A DNA stretch of 64,000 bases from Globodera rostochiensis (lineage: Eukaryota > Nematoda > Chromadorea > Rhabditida > Heteroderidae): assembly GCA_018350325.1 (NCBI GenBank), contig JAEVLN010000021.1:248001-312000 (forward strand), given 5' to 3'. The first letter of the stretch is position 1. Each line of letters starts with the position of its first letter. Made by a program: the position numbers and the translations under genes. This document shows positions 23,441 to 34,900 of this stretch, one piece after another. The notes beneath the pieces are model-generated. The model had not been told where the DNA came from, searched no databases, and was given only the letters and a program-made list of their open reading frames with translations.

Positions 23441-24998
23441 AATGTTTGAACGAACGCGATTTACATTATTATGTCAAATTTCTTAAAAAATAAATCGACT
23501 TTTTCTTAGAACAAATGAGCTCTAAATTTAAAGTTGGAATCAAAAATATCTGCTCTACAAGAACTTCTTTAATGTTTTTTAGTATCAAAAACAAAAATGA
23601 AACAATCTCATTTGTTAAATTTACATAAAAAATTTAACGGTAAAGTTTACCCAAAATGAAATAATAATTAATAAAAAACAGTTTTAATGCTTGTTGTTAA
23701 ATAAAATTTAAAATTTAATTCGAAGCTTTGAGTACTAAATTTAATCTGAGTAGCGTTTATCCTAAATTATTCTTATTATTTAATCATAAAAAATCAACTC
23801 ATGTTTATAACGATTTAAATAAAATACTAATTCTATATAAATAATCGCAGATTATGTAGAAATTGTTTAACAATGTTAATTGACAATTTAGTCTAACCCC
23901 GTCACAAACGGAATTGCATCGTGGGATCAGGACAAGCAATATCGCTTCCCGATTGGTGCTAAATTTATAAAAAATTTTATATTATTACATTCGTAAATAT
24001 ACGTCCATGGCAGCTTTAAAGAATTAAATACATAAGGAAACCATTCTTAATTTTCCTAACGACCACAAATAATTTAACAAAACTCCTTGAAAACTAAAAA
24101 CATACTCATTAATTGAAAATGCATTTAATAATTATATTTAATAAAAATAACATGATAAAGAATTTAATAAACGTAACAATTTGAAAACATCTATAATTTT
24201 CTAAAAAATACAAAAACAAGAATCTATATAAAAACTAAAAAAACTTTAAATCGTTAGGAAAAAAAACGCACCGAGAATCGTAAAAAATTTAACCATAATT
24301 AAACGCTAAAACAACAACATAAATATAAAAAACAACAAATTAAAAAATAGTTATTTAGCTAAAAATAAATAGAACAAAGGCCCCTTGTTCAAAATAATGT
24401 TTTGAAAATAGTGATAAAATTTACGTTATAATTATTTAGCACGTGAAAATATTTTATTTTACTATGGAATAAAGTTTATGCTTAAATTTTATGTTAAAAT
24501 TACAAATTAAAATAACTAATCCTCTGACAGCAAGCATCGGCAAAGACAAAACGACATATTATCAATTATAAAAAATTCAAATGATATATTATTCTCTTAT
24601 TCACACTGATCATTTGTTAAAAAAAATTAATTTTACAATAGGTAGGAATATTTTTATCACCAGGAAATCCAAATTATAATTCAATCAACAATAATATTAA
24701 TCTATCAATTCCTAATTGTTTTATTTTTTATTGTTATAAGGTGCTGATTCGCAGTTGATTTATATTATGGCAACATAAAATATTAGTTTATATTTGTTTG
24801 AATTAATTGACATGCAAGTCGGCCGGATTTCAATCAAACATTTCATTCTATCGTCTTCTTCCGAAGAAACCCACAGTGTCGGGACAGATGTGTAAGAATG
24901 CAACATGATTTTTTTCTTCAGAAAATGTTTTTTTTAATTAATCCATATAAAGTGTTTAATAGAATTATATTTAAAAAAATTAATTCAAGTTGGGTAGT

Positions 24999-25018
24999 CC
25001 AAGGTGCGTAAACCTTGG
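24999..25018. other. hairpin, 7-bp stem
   Basis: CCAAGGT and ACCTTGG flank a 6-nt loop (GCGTAA). A perfect short stem in an A-rich domain. No role can be assigned. Confidence 0.4.
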
Positions 25019-25479
25019 GACAGAAATAGTTAAATAAACATTTATCAGAATTAATACAATTAACTGCAGGCGGGGGCCACTTTTTGTACAAAATTTTCAA
25101 CATAATAATAAAAATATAAACATTCCACTAATAGATAAGTTCAAATGCATAAATTAAATTAAAAAGAATGCTAATAATTACAGTAAATTTAAATAAATGC
25201 AAAACAAGTCCACACCGTAATTTTTTTAAAGTAAACATTTTCTAATCAAAAATTCTATATTAATAATGGGACGTAATATTAAACATGAAAAAAGATAAAT
25301 AACTTACACATTTATAAATTAAACTTGCTCTAAATAAATGAACGGGCTTAAGATAAATTTTATTTTATAAAAGCCCACTGTGTCCCGCTGTTCTTGATGC
25401 TTGCTATGAATCTCTCCGCTAAACAAAAGAATAATTTAATGTGCTACCAATTATAATTTTTACTACCATTAATTGAAAT

Positions 25480-25674
25480 TTAATAAGCAATAGATTTTGG
25501 TAAATGATAAATTGATGATTGTATAAACAAAAATAATAATATATTAAATAACATTATTGTTATAAAGCAAGAGCAGATTTCAATATAATAGCATAAAATT
25601 AACCAAACCAATATTACATAAAATGTTTTTAACATTTTTAAATATTGCGCAAAATGTGCTCTTGATTTTACCAT
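25480..25674 (-). CDS. small membrane ORF or first exon, uncharacterised
   Basis: A true ATG in a favourable AACCAAAATGG context opens 64 codons on the minus strand. The first 19 residues (MVKSRAHFAQYLKMLKTFY) are basic and amphipathic. A GTAATATTGG donor-like site follows directly, so this may be a first exon ending at 25618. If unspliced, a long hydrophobic stretch (residues 19-55) would be membrane-embedded. Orientation agrees with the A-rich domain. No family recognised. Confidence 0.33.
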   Translation of the reverse strand: MVKSRAHFAQYLKMLKTFYVILVWLILCYYIEICSCFITIMLFNILLFLFIQSSIYHLPKSIAY

Positions 25675-26156
25675 TTTGGTTATTTTTGCCTTTAGTATTT
25701 AAAATATATTGTATTTTTGTTTATTTACCATAACCACATGTAAGTTAAGGATTAATATTTTTATATGAACATTAGTGTTTTCGTACAGCAGGTTGTATTG
25801 TAAAAACTAAATGTATTTTCAAATATAAAGATAAATTATAACTGCTGTTTAATAAATAAATTATGTGAGTACTTTCTAATTTCATTTGTTACCAGTTTTA
25901 TTTAGATAGAATAATATTTGAAAACAGTATAAATTATTGACACCATTGTCGTTATTTTTTAAAATACTAAAGTATTTATATTGAATTTGTAGGATACACT
26001 CTCACAAGTTTTTTAATCGATACCCTCGTCACCAACGGTTTGTAATAAAGTTTACAATTTATTGAATTCGCCAATAATCTGAACAAGCGTTCCAATTTTG
26101 TTTTAAATATTTATGTTCTATAATAAATGTGAATTTTTGATTTTATTAATTTCAAG

Positions 26157-26266
26157 TGGCAGACATTGAACTGACCCGCGATGATCATAACTTTGCGTTT
26201 TATTCTGCCCACCTGTTTGTTCAAGGCATTCATTGTACATTATACAAATTTTATTTTTTTAAATAA
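26157..26266 (+). CDS. candidate exon, uncharacterised
   Basis: TTATTAATTTCAAG precedes a segment reading ADIELTRDDHNFAFYSAHLF, then VQGIHCTLYKF and a stop. If a weak GTTCAA donor at about 26217 is used, it ends on a codon boundary, the phase in which the next exon at 26391 begins. The stretch GATCATAACTTTGC...GGCATTCATTGTAC recurs in diverged form at 39150-39235, and its last part at 57065-57110. The peptide similarity lies in the same frame, which suggests coding history. No family recognised. Confidence 0.35.
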
Positions 26267-26390
26267 ATTGCCAAATTCAAAATTTTAATAAACTATTTTA
26301 TTTAACTTGTTACTTATAAATGAAAGAACATAAATAGTTTAATTACCTAAGCTAGAATTGTTAATCGACTTAACCACAAATATTTCACAG

Positions 26391-26543
26391 ATTGCCTTTC
26401 CAGTCATAATAAATATATTTGAAAAACTTAAACAGGAGAATGAAGCCCTGAAGCAAGAGTCAATGAAAGTGCAAAAAGAGATGGGGGTTATCAAAACCGA
26501 AGTTTGGCGCTCGCGTCGAAATTTTCAAAGCAATTTTAGTTGA
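26391..26543 (+). CDS. candidate exon encoding a coiled coil
   Basis: The acceptor ACAAATATTTCACAG is followed in phase by 50 codons to a stop. The peptide IAFPVIINIFEKLKQENEAL continues with KQESMKVQKEMGVIKTEV. Heptad-spaced hydrophobic residues amid E, K and Q predict a coiled coil of about four heptads. Composition is far from simple A/T translation. After RSRRNFQSNFS the frame stops. A neighbouring frame stays open (VEIFKAILVESGLERDVSQI), so the 3' part may carry a frameshift and the locus may be a relic. Protein family unknown. Confidence 0.48.
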   Translation: MAFPVIINIFEKLKQENEALKQESMKVQKEMGVIKTEVWRSRRNFQSNFS

Positions 26544-27240
26544 ATCGGGCCTAGAAAGAGATGTGAGCCAAATTTAGTTAATCTAAACGATAACTAAACA
26601 AAAAACTAAATGCATAACAAAACAAAAGGTTTTAAAGATCTTTGAAATTTGTTAGCGAAGTGTTTAGTTTTATCAATTTTTGTTAAGAAATTTGAACAAA
26701 TATAGTTTTTATAATTTTGCTAATTTTAACAAATTAAAGTATTTTAATTAAGAATCATGTTCAGGCAGATCATGCGCTGACCTGGAGGATTTGGTAACGC
26801 CAATCCTGATGAAATAAAATTATTAATTAAGTAAGCAGATATCAAATACTATTGAAGTATAAGTGAACTCGTTTTTTAATCATTTTAAAGACTCAATAAA
26901 TTTATTAATTAAAATTAATAATTTTATATAATAATAAATTGCATTTTGTTTTGTGTCTGCGTTAATGGCTTGTATTAATAGTTGGTCTTTAATTCTTTTT
27001 ATAGATTATTTGCTTTATTAAAATAATTGTATACTTTTTATTTGCAATTTTAATTATTTTGAATAAATTATTTTTTAATTTGATGATTTAATAATCTGTA
27101 AGTCTCACAAATTGTCTCGATTCAGAAACACTCCTACAAATCCGATAAATTTGTATATTTATTTCGTGGCATATAGCTTTTTTGTTATGTCGACAACATA
27201 TTATGACAATTAAAGAAACTGCCTTTAAAATTTTTTCAGG

Positions 27241-27281
27241 CCGAATTAATGGGTGCTTTGTTATTTGTTAATTTAGGTTTA
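27241..27281 (+). repeat. 41-bp exon-like direct repeat, copy 1
   Basis: CCGAATTAATGGGTGCTTTG and the next 21 bases recur at 27965-28005 with one mismatch. Copy 1 follows a good acceptor (AAAATTTTTTCAG). It encodes AELMGALLFVNLGL before a stop. Confidence 0.7.
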
Positions 27282-27520
27282 TAGGTTTATGATTAAATTA
27301 TTGTCAAAAAACATAAAACTATTTAGCTTATACAACCCGCTTTTGTTACTTGAAATTAATTTTTAAAAATTAAAACAACACATGTATTTTAAGAATTTTT
27401 GATTTTGAAGTCAGAAGCACATGTTGTTTTGTTTTACGCAAAGGAGAAAAATTCAAAAATAAATAAAATGTGAACATACTAATTCCGAGATGCAATAGAC
27501 CCATTAAGTCTAAATAACAT

Positions 27521-27625
27521 TTTATAAAATCGGCACCACCGGGCCTCTCCCATTCATAAATAGTTCAAAACATTACCGTATTTTTAAAGGTTTGGTTGCA
27601 AATCTCTTACAAGCACAATCCCTAA
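27521..27625 (+). repeat. fragment of the 16-kb repeat family
   Basis: ATCGGCACCACCGGGCCTCT followed by CCCATTCATAAATAG matches 16212-16246. GGTTTGGTTGCAAATCTCTTAC (first 20 bases quoted in effect) matches 16153-16174. The two blocks are in the opposite order relative to 16 kb, so one copy is rearranged or the element is internally repetitive. Confidence 0.4.
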
Positions 27626-27964
27626 ATAAGTATTGTGGATACGAATATTGATTTTGTATTTTTCAACCTAGTTCTAATTCTTTAAGGATTTGGTATGACT
27701 GTGTCAACGGGATTGGTTTAATTATTAGTATGAAACTTTTTCAAATTTATTTACAACATTACATAAAGTTTTGGTTGTTATTATTTGTTTGCATTTTTAA
27801 GTCTATCTGATCGCCATTATTTACAACGCTCGATGAAACTCGACAGCGCCGTGAAGAACGCAAACTTTATAAATTAAGTGAAAAAAATATTCCTAATCAA
27901 ATTAAAATCATATTAGATTTATAAGCTACATTTTTTGTTTCATTCTTCGTGTGTAGTGGCAAGT

Positions 27965-28005
27965 CCGAATTAATCGGTGCTTTGTTATTTGTTAATTTAG
28001 GTTTA
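27965..28005 (+). repeat. 41-bp exon-like direct repeat, copy 2
   Basis: Partner of 27241-27281, 724 bp downstream. Its frame is open further: after SELIGALLFVNLGL it continues SSELLKHQLFSSS to a stop, and upstream it extends to VSFFVCSGK. One copy may be a duplicated exon of the other. Confidence 0.7.
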
Positions 28006-28945
28006 TCTTCCGAGTTACTGAAACATCAATTATTTTCTTCAAGTTAAATTAAAATATTTGTATTTAATATTATTCTTCAATTTTTTTTATTCTTTTAAAG
28101 GTTAATGTCGAAATTAAAAAACAAAGTTAAAACCTAAAAATAGACTTATAAAAGATAAACTGCAAATTTGGGCAAACTAGAAAAGTGCAATCGTCTGCAA
28201 AAACAGATTTTTTAATGCCGATCTTTCATGCTCAGATTTTTACAGAATGCCTAGTCCCTAATAAGTTTGAAATTTAAAAAATTTCTTACAATTTGTTAAT
28301 TGTGTCCTAATTAAATGAGACCAATGAGCATTAATTGTGTCCAATGGCTATCAAAATTTGCATTGGGTCGAACAAGAATTCATTTATGCATGAACAGAAT
28401 GTTGGTTTGTATAAAAGTATAAAATATTCGATCTTTCCTACACCTCTATTGCTTTATGTATAAGTTTAGTTGGTGAGCCTGATTTTTAAATTTTAAAAAT
28501 TTATTTTATGCTTTAGTTTTCTGATAATATAATATTTGTTCAAAATAATCAATAGTCCTTGATCGAATAAGGTCCAGTGTTAAAAAGGCAGTCCCCTTAG
28601 AACTGCGAATGAAGATCAAACAAAACAATCAAGATCATCAATGCTGCGCAAATTTAAAAATTGAAAAAAATTCAAATAATGCATTTCAAATTAGTATGTA
28701 AATTAAACCTAAATTAATTTTTCAAAATGAAACTTTAACAAGGGAAAAAATTCATTAAAAAAATTTGAACTAATCATATAAATGAAAAAAGCTTGCTTTT
28801 TGCCTTTTTAAAATTAGTACTGAAGGAACGAAAAAATTCTTAAAATATCAAAAAATTCACAGGTCCTACAAATGAACTATGTGAAAAGCGTTTAACGAAG
28901 CTTGCTCACGCAGTATAGTAGCACCGACTGCGCCATGAGGCTTGC

Positions 28946-29146
28946 ATGATAAAAAAAAAATTTACTGAAAAAGCTAATTTAATGAAACATGCTATTTTAT
29001 TAAAAATAATTATTTATAAGCAAATTTACCTGAGTTTGAAGAAGTGTCAAAAGAGCACGAATATTCTATCCCTTTATGTTAACAAAACTTTTCATTTCAG
29101 GGAAAAATTAAAATCACGAATTAAATTTTATCAATTAAATGACTAA
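28946..29146 (+). CDS. small basic ORF, uncharacterised
   Basis: A true ATG opens 66 codons: MIKKKFTEKANLMKHAILLK, then YKQIYLSLKKCQKSTN, ending in REKLKSRIKFYQLND. Lysine-rich, as expected from A-rich DNA, but with some sequence complexity. No splice or promoter signal and no family recognised. It may be a chance frame. Confidence 0.25.
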   Translation: MIKKKFTEKANLMKHAILLKIIIYKQIYLSLKKCQKSTNILSLYVNKTFHFREKLKSRIKFYQLND

Positions 29147-29220
29147 AAAAAAGTTCAAAAATTAAATGAAATTAAAAAAATTGAATAAAATTAAAAATAA
29201 ATAATTTCAATTTTCTTCAC

Positions 29221-29238
29221 CCCGACTCCGACTCCGAC
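29221..29238. repeat. CCGACT short tandem repeat
   Basis: Three copies of CCGACT with a GC-rich tail (GACCTCGAAG). A related CCCCGACTCCG occurs at 14769. A simple-repeat or degenerate element edge. Confidence 0.6.
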
Positions 29239-31022
29239 CTCGAAGAATTTGGTCGACGCCGACTTCAAACATTACTAATATAAATGCCACGGATTTTGAA
29301 AATTTCTTGACAAGCTCAGAGGTCGAATAATCATTCATCAAAATTCCTTTTCATAAAGAAACTTTTGTTAAAATTATGGTTGGATTTATTTTTAGTATGA
29401 GTTATCATTTTAATTTCAATGTTTCTTTGTTAGTTATTTTCTTGGTAAACTAATGCTAAATTTTTTAAAAAAATTCTTTTAATATATTAAAACGTTTAAA
29501 TAATAAAATAAGGATTTAAATTTTTTAAATCTTCCAATAAATTTCAAAATTCTAGTAATTATATTGTATTAAATATTTTTCAAATTGTGCAAATTTTACT
29601 TGGTAATAAGACGCTGTTGCTTGATGAGCTAATTTACGCGCTTGCTTTTTTTCACTGCCAAACCGGAAATTTTTTAATGTCTAAATCCTCTGTTTTTGAA
29701 TTTATGTATCATTTAGTTATTTTATTGATTATTATTCAATACTAGTTGACTTATTTATATTGACTGAAATATTTTTACAATTATATATTTTCTTTGTGTC
29801 ATTTTGTTTGATTTGATTAGACTGTTCGAATCAAGAGTACCGTGAATTTGGTAATGTATTAAATTATTATTGATTTATAATTTTTTTCATTATAACTATT
29901 ATTAGTTAATATGGTTGATGGTTCGTTGTATTGGCGCCTTTGTTGTCCAACATCTTTCAGATCGTCGATGCTGACTTTACCACGTCGTTGAACAGCATTA
30001 ATATAACGAGCATTCAATTTTTTTAACACAATTATGGATAAACTTATCCATAAAACCTTAGGGTTTAGAAACAAATAAAATTATGATTATTTACTAAACA
30101 TTCAAATATTGTTTTAATACAATTATTTGTAAATCGATAAGATCGAATAATTGCCGACGGCTGCAAAAACAGTTTAAATTTTAAAAAAATTAAATTAATA
30201 TTAATCAAGTTTATGCATTGAAGACAAAATTTAGAAATCGTTCTGCAGCAGGTCACATCATTGAAAAAAGCCAATTCGACTTAACAATTTTTTGGATAAA
30301 TTTTTGGCATAAACATTTATTTATAATTAGTGCATATTAATTTTTAATGTTTTAGTTTAACTTATTTATTACAAATTACCGTCTTATTCATACATATAGC
30401 AATTTTTCTTTATGATTGATAATATATGAAATTTTAAAATTCTAAATTTACCATCAAAAAATAAATATGGCTATTTACAAAATCTATTTAATTGGAAACC
30501 TCTGAACAAGATATATATTTTATTTTAGACAACAATAACTTTTTGAATGATAAAGAAATCGTTATTTTTTTTAAATTTGGGTTTGCCATTTTGAAATTTA
30601 GTTTGAATTTTTTTCAAGCCGTATTTTAATGAAATTTGTGTATCTTGTGCATATTTAACTTTTGTTTAATGAATTGGATTTGCTATATGCAAAGAAATAG
30701 AATATTTAGGTTTTTAAAGTTAATTATTTTGAAATAATTTGGATTTTAAACAATTTCAACATCTTGATTCTTAGTATATCTATTCGATTATTCATTGCTT
30801 ATTTGATATGAATTAATGCAATCTCAGATATAGCATTCGGTATTTTGCAGACAAAATGCAAAATATTAATTTTTCGTGTCGATACTCGATTTTAAATTGC
30901 GAATTATTTTTCCAATGAGCTTTGGGCACTTTTTGTATGACCCAAATTGCATTGTCAATTACATTATTGCAGATTTACACTGCTTTTTTTTGGCAATTTT
31001 CACCCCACCTCGTTTCCCCCAG

Positions 31023-31065
31023 ATTCAAATTCTTTTCTGCTGATCCCTGTCAGATGTTGAAGAGC
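31023..31065 (+). CDS. candidate 43-nt exon
   Basis: CCTCGTTTCCCCCAG is a strong acceptor and AGC/GTAATT a usable donor. Only one frame is open and it reads FKFFSADPCQMLKS, ending on a codon boundary. The next good exon downstream (31979) starts in exactly that phase. The segment at 31671 does not fit this chain and would have to belong to another transcript. Confidence 0.35.
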
Positions 31066-31670
31066 GTAATTTATTAGGTTTATTTAAGCAATTTTTGTTA
31101 AACTCAATGAAATTTTAAAAAAAATTTTAATTATTTTTAGAGGAATATGCAATTTTGATTAAACTAGAATGAGCTTAAAAAGATTGCTTAAAGTTATTTT
31201 GACTAAACATTCATTTTTATACAATTCAATTTGTTAGATAACATTTTTTAAGTTTAAAGAGCATTTTACAACATTTTATTATTATTTTCATTCTTTTTTA
31301 TAATATCCTATTTTTGGCTTTTTTTAAACAAATTACCTAATACCTTTTTGAGTTTTACTTAATTTAAAATATTTCCATAATAAATATAAAATACGATAAC
31401 GAAAAAATCACTATACCTTTTAAATATTATCATAGATAAACAACACGAAGCAAAAATGTTTTTCGAATAATTATATCAAACTAATTAATTGGCAATTAGC
31501 AAAAAGTATAGTCGACATCCGTATCCTTCTGAATGTCATTAAACAATGTTTTGTAAATAAATCATAATTTATGTACCAATAAAACTGATAAGCGCTTTCT
31601 TTAAATATACAATTATAATTATCAGTTTAATTGTTTTATTGCAATACTTTTTAACCTTTATTTTTTTTAG

Positions 31671-31860
31671 GTACTTTATATTAAAATCCATGGCCATGTT
31701 AAACTTTAGAGTTTTTTGTAAGAATATTTTACATTTTTTATCTTATAATTTGAGTTACATCATTTTTGAACTTGATTTTTTCGAATTATTGGCAGCTTAT
31801 AGACCTTGTCATAAACATATTAAATTTTTTAAACATCATATTTGGAATGATCATCAATGA
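31671..31860 (+). CDS. candidate terminal exon, uncharacterised
   Basis: AACCTTTATTTTTTTTAG precedes one base and then 62 codons to a stop. Reading begins YFILKSMAMLNFRVFCKNIL, later ELDFFELLAAYRPCHKHIKF, and ends HHIWNDHQ. The His/Lys/Cys-rich tail is not expected from T-rich DNA. A GTAAGA donor at 31718 could instead cut it to a 47-nt exon. It conflicts in phase with the 31023/31979 pair. No family recognised. Confidence 0.38.
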
Positions 31861-31978
31861 TAATTGTATTAAACTTTTTTATAATTTAAAATTTATAAAT
31901 CAAATATTATAAACTTGTGAAAATTTATTTATTTTATCACACTTATGTTCCAAATATTTTAATCTTTTTAAATTCAAG

Positions 31979-32021
31979 GGATCATATACACCGCACCGGC
32001 AGCTGAATGAATTTATTTTGC
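31979..32021 (+). CDS. candidate 43-nt exon with perfect donor
   Basis: TCTTTTTAAATTCAAG precedes the segment and GTAAGTATG follows it, a perfect match to the U1-binding consensus. Only one frame is open, GSYTPHRQLNEFIL, and it begins in phase 0, matching the end of the exon at 31023 across a 913-nt intron. Well bounded, but short. Confidence 0.45.
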
Positions 32022-32271
32022 GTAAGTATGAGCATCGATTACGTTAAGCGATAAACCTGAAACTAGTTACCGTGGATCATCTGAAATACAATTTTAACCT
32101 GATTCTTATTGTTTATTTATCATTTAATTCAGTTATTTGTGTAAATTCTTGAAAATGTTGCTGTTTGTGTCGAATATAAATAAATTGATGTATTAGCTAA
32201 CATATAAGTTTTATATGAAAAAAGTTTAACGTGAAGATCTTAATTTATGCTTAATTATTAATTAGAGTAAT

Positions 32272-32762
32272 TTGGTCATCAACGCACCCCATCTAATAAT
32301 TTTTTAGTTACTTTTTAGAACATTTTATTTTTTTAAAAAATAGTGTGCTAAAAAAGAGAGAGTCAGACGGTTAGAGTAATTTGGTCATCAAAGCACCCCA
32401 TCTAATAATTTTTTAGTTACTTTTTTGAACATTTTATTTTTTGAAGAATAGTGTGCTAAAAAGAGAGAGTCAGACGGTTAGAGTAATTTGGTCATCAACG
32501 CACCTCATCTAATAATTTTTTAGTTACTTTTTGAACATTTTTTTTGAAGAAATAGTGTGCTAAAAGAGAGAGTCAGACGGTTAGACTAATTTGGTCACCA
32601 ACGCAGCCCCATCTAATAATTTTTTAGTTACTTTTTTGAACATTTTATTTTTTGAAGAAATAGTGTGCTAAAAAGAGAGAGTCAGACGGTTAGAGTAATT
32701 TAGTCATCATCGCACCCCATCTAATAATTTTTTAGTTACTTTTTTGAACATTTTATTTTTTG
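32272..32762. repeat. minisatellite, 4.7 units of 99-109 bp
   Basis: Units start at 32272, 32371, 32478, 32581 and 32690, and each opens TTAGAGTAATTTGGTCATCA. Each unit carries GCACCCCATCTAATAATTTT and TAGTGTGCTAAAAAGAGAGA. Differences between units are small indels and point changes. The array sits where a T-rich domain meets an A-rich one. The same unit, inverted, forms the element at 7529-7970. Confidence 0.85.
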
Positions 32763-34900
32763 ATGCATTGCTACAGGATATATTTAAATCAAAATAAGGC
32801 TTAAAAGTATTGATAAAAACAAAAAAGCTTATTTATATTAGTTAATAAATAAAGAGTTTTCGATCCCCTCACCTAAATAATATTTAATAAGTACTTTATT
32901 TAATTTAAACACAGTTTAACATAATAATAAATAATAAAGAATATTCTACACAAAATATAAAATTACTAAAATAAGAGTTGAAAAACAATTGCACAGACAG
33001 ATTATGAAAAAAGTTTATTTAATAATAAAGTTAATGCCATATGAAATCAAAAAGATAAAAATAAAAATGACAAAGATTCAAAAGTTTTGATACTAAATTT
33101 ACTATTTATATAAACTAAAATACTTTGATTAATAAATTCTATTCAAACCCATATTATGTTAGAAATTGTATGGAAACATTAGAAACGCCGCAACAAAAAA
33201 GATGTAAAGCTTAAGAACAAATTTTTATATTAAAATTCACCGACGTTATAAAATATCAACTTCAACCCCCTTAACTACAATTTGTTAAATTGTGGTACAA
33301 ACAATTGTATTATTATCTGATTGGCCATAATACTGGTTAGCTTAAAGAATATTTCTAATATTTTTAAAACCCTTTGCAAAACACTAATTATCTTTAAACA
33401 AATATTTGTCAAAATCAGCCTTTCAGATTTACTTAATCAAAATTTGTTTTACGTATTTATAATTAAACCGTATTGTTTAGTGCTTTATATGTACCTATGT
33501 ACTTTACTTACGAGCTCTAAAAGTAGAGTATCCAAAACATCAATATTTTTTATTTAATTTTATTAAATATTATAAAATCAATGAATAAAAAAGTTTAAAT
33601 TACGAAATAAATTGAGTCAATTTTTTAAAGATAAATTATGTGAGTAAAAGATTCAGAAAAAAAAAATCCTCAGGCTAACGAGTTAACTGTTATTTTTATA
33701 TAATCTTTTCCATAAAGTCAAAGGCATTTTAATCAATTTAATCGTTTAGGTTCCATTTTAAATCAATTATTTAAATAATTAAGGTATGTCAAATCATTAG
33801 CCAAAACACAAAAAATTAATAAATTCATTTTAAATTAAGAAAGAAGGTGTATAAACTCTATACAGGAATTAAATAAAGTAAATAATACAAAAACGGGTGT
33901 AGAGAGGACCTCTGGATCAACCGTAAAGAGAACCGGAACTCGGTCAAATCAACTGTGAATAAAAATTCCAGTTCTAAATTATTTGCTTTAAAACAAATTA
34001 TAGTTAAATATTCCAGCAATAAAAAGCTTAATAATTTTCTTTATAACTCGATAAAAAATGGAAAAATGTGTATAATTAAATATATTTGAATTTTTTTTTT
34101 ATCGTAAAATAAAAAGAAATAAGCCACTGAATAAATTATTTTATATACAATACGATTGCTAATGTTTTATATTTATAATAGGGAGTGTCTGAATGTAACG
34201 AATACAAATGGGTTATTAACTAGTCAAATTAAAAGAAAATCTAGTTAAACATCAAGAACTAATAAAATGAATGCATTAACAAAAAACCAAAAGTTAAGTA
34301 CTAAATATTAATTTTGTCACAAAATAAATAACATAAACAAAGATTATGACCTCTCTCTTATCACCTAAATACAAAAAATAAAACGGAAAAACAAAAAAAG
34401 CAGAAAAATTCAACAGGTTTGGTGCAGTTATTGTCGGTGTAGGAGGGAGCGTTGGGTCTCCTCCCCTTGACAGCAGCCTCCAAGGATCGGAATCTCATCG
34501 ACAAGAATTTATTATAAATGTAATTTATTTTGATTGAAAGTATCATGATTTATTTAGTAATTTTTCCCAGAAATAAAAAAAGTATTTTATAAATCAATTT
34601 TAATAAATATTTTTATTTAATTCAAAAGATATTTTTGATTTTAAATGAAATACAAATGCATAAAAATATACTACATAATAAAGAAAATGACTTACCACAA
34701 TAAATATTTTAATTAATTTAATTACCCAAATATGAGCCGTTGTAAAAAATAAAGTATAAATGGTTTTTTCACTTTCACATCAATTCAATAAAATTAAACA
34801 CCAAAAAGGAAATTATTGTCAAAAACTGTTGGATTAATTAAATTATGCAAAATTCTAAGCATTTACTTTTTCTTCAATAATCTTTGTCAGGCGCGCTGTA
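32763..34900 (-). other. A-rich domain, inferred minus-sense
   Basis: A-rich and quiet except for a GC island at 34430-34500. A 78-codon plus frame at 33321 runs against the domain and is not called. Confidence 0.38.
34361..34546 (-). CDS. candidate exon with Pro/Arg-rich core
   Basis: A minus ATG frame of 61 codons spans the GC island. Its core is MRFRSLEAAVKGRRPNAPSY, then TDNNCTKPVEFF, followed by a phenylalanine-rich tail. The core has good amino-acid complexity and the orientation matches the domain. A second minus frame (LGGCCQGEETQRSLL) is open too. No splice pair was found. Family unknown. Confidence 0.33.
   Translation of the reverse strand: MILSIKINYIYNKFLSMRFRSLEAAVKGRRPNAPSYTDNNCTKPVEFFCFFCFSVLFFVFR

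Larger units (their letters stand above)
23440..25690 (-). other. A-rich domain, inferred minus-sense
   Basis: A-rich. A minus frame of about 64 codons crosses 23780-23990 (STNREAILLVLIPRCNSV) without a convincing acceptor. The island at 24830-24900 is open on the plus strand (FYRLLPKKPTVSGQM). Holds the hairpin at 24999 and the ORF at 25480. Confidence 0.33.
25690..28080 (+). other. T-rich domain, inferred plus-sense
   Basis: T-rich with several coding-like islands. Besides the called exons, 26760-26820 (PGGFGNANPDEIKLLIK) and 27760-27890 (DRHYLQRSMKLDSAVKNANF) are open on the plus strand. Confidence 0.38.
28080..29290. other. mixed, A-rich from 28620
   Basis: T-rich at first, then A-rich. 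Holds the ORF at 28946 and a CCGACT microsatellite at 29221. Otherwise nothing recognised. Confidence 0.35.
29290..32271 (+). other. T-rich domain, inferred plus-sense
   Basis: T-rich. The island at 29920-30010 reads IVDADFTTSLNSINITS on the plus strand after the acceptor CAACATCTTTCAG. A 71-codon minus frame (AVQRRGKVSIDDLKDVGQQR) covers the same bases, so it is left uncalled. Confidence 0.38.

Noticed and set aside
33321..33557. 78-codon hydrophobic plus frame
   Set aside because: It runs against the A-rich domain, starts without ATG, and has no splice support.
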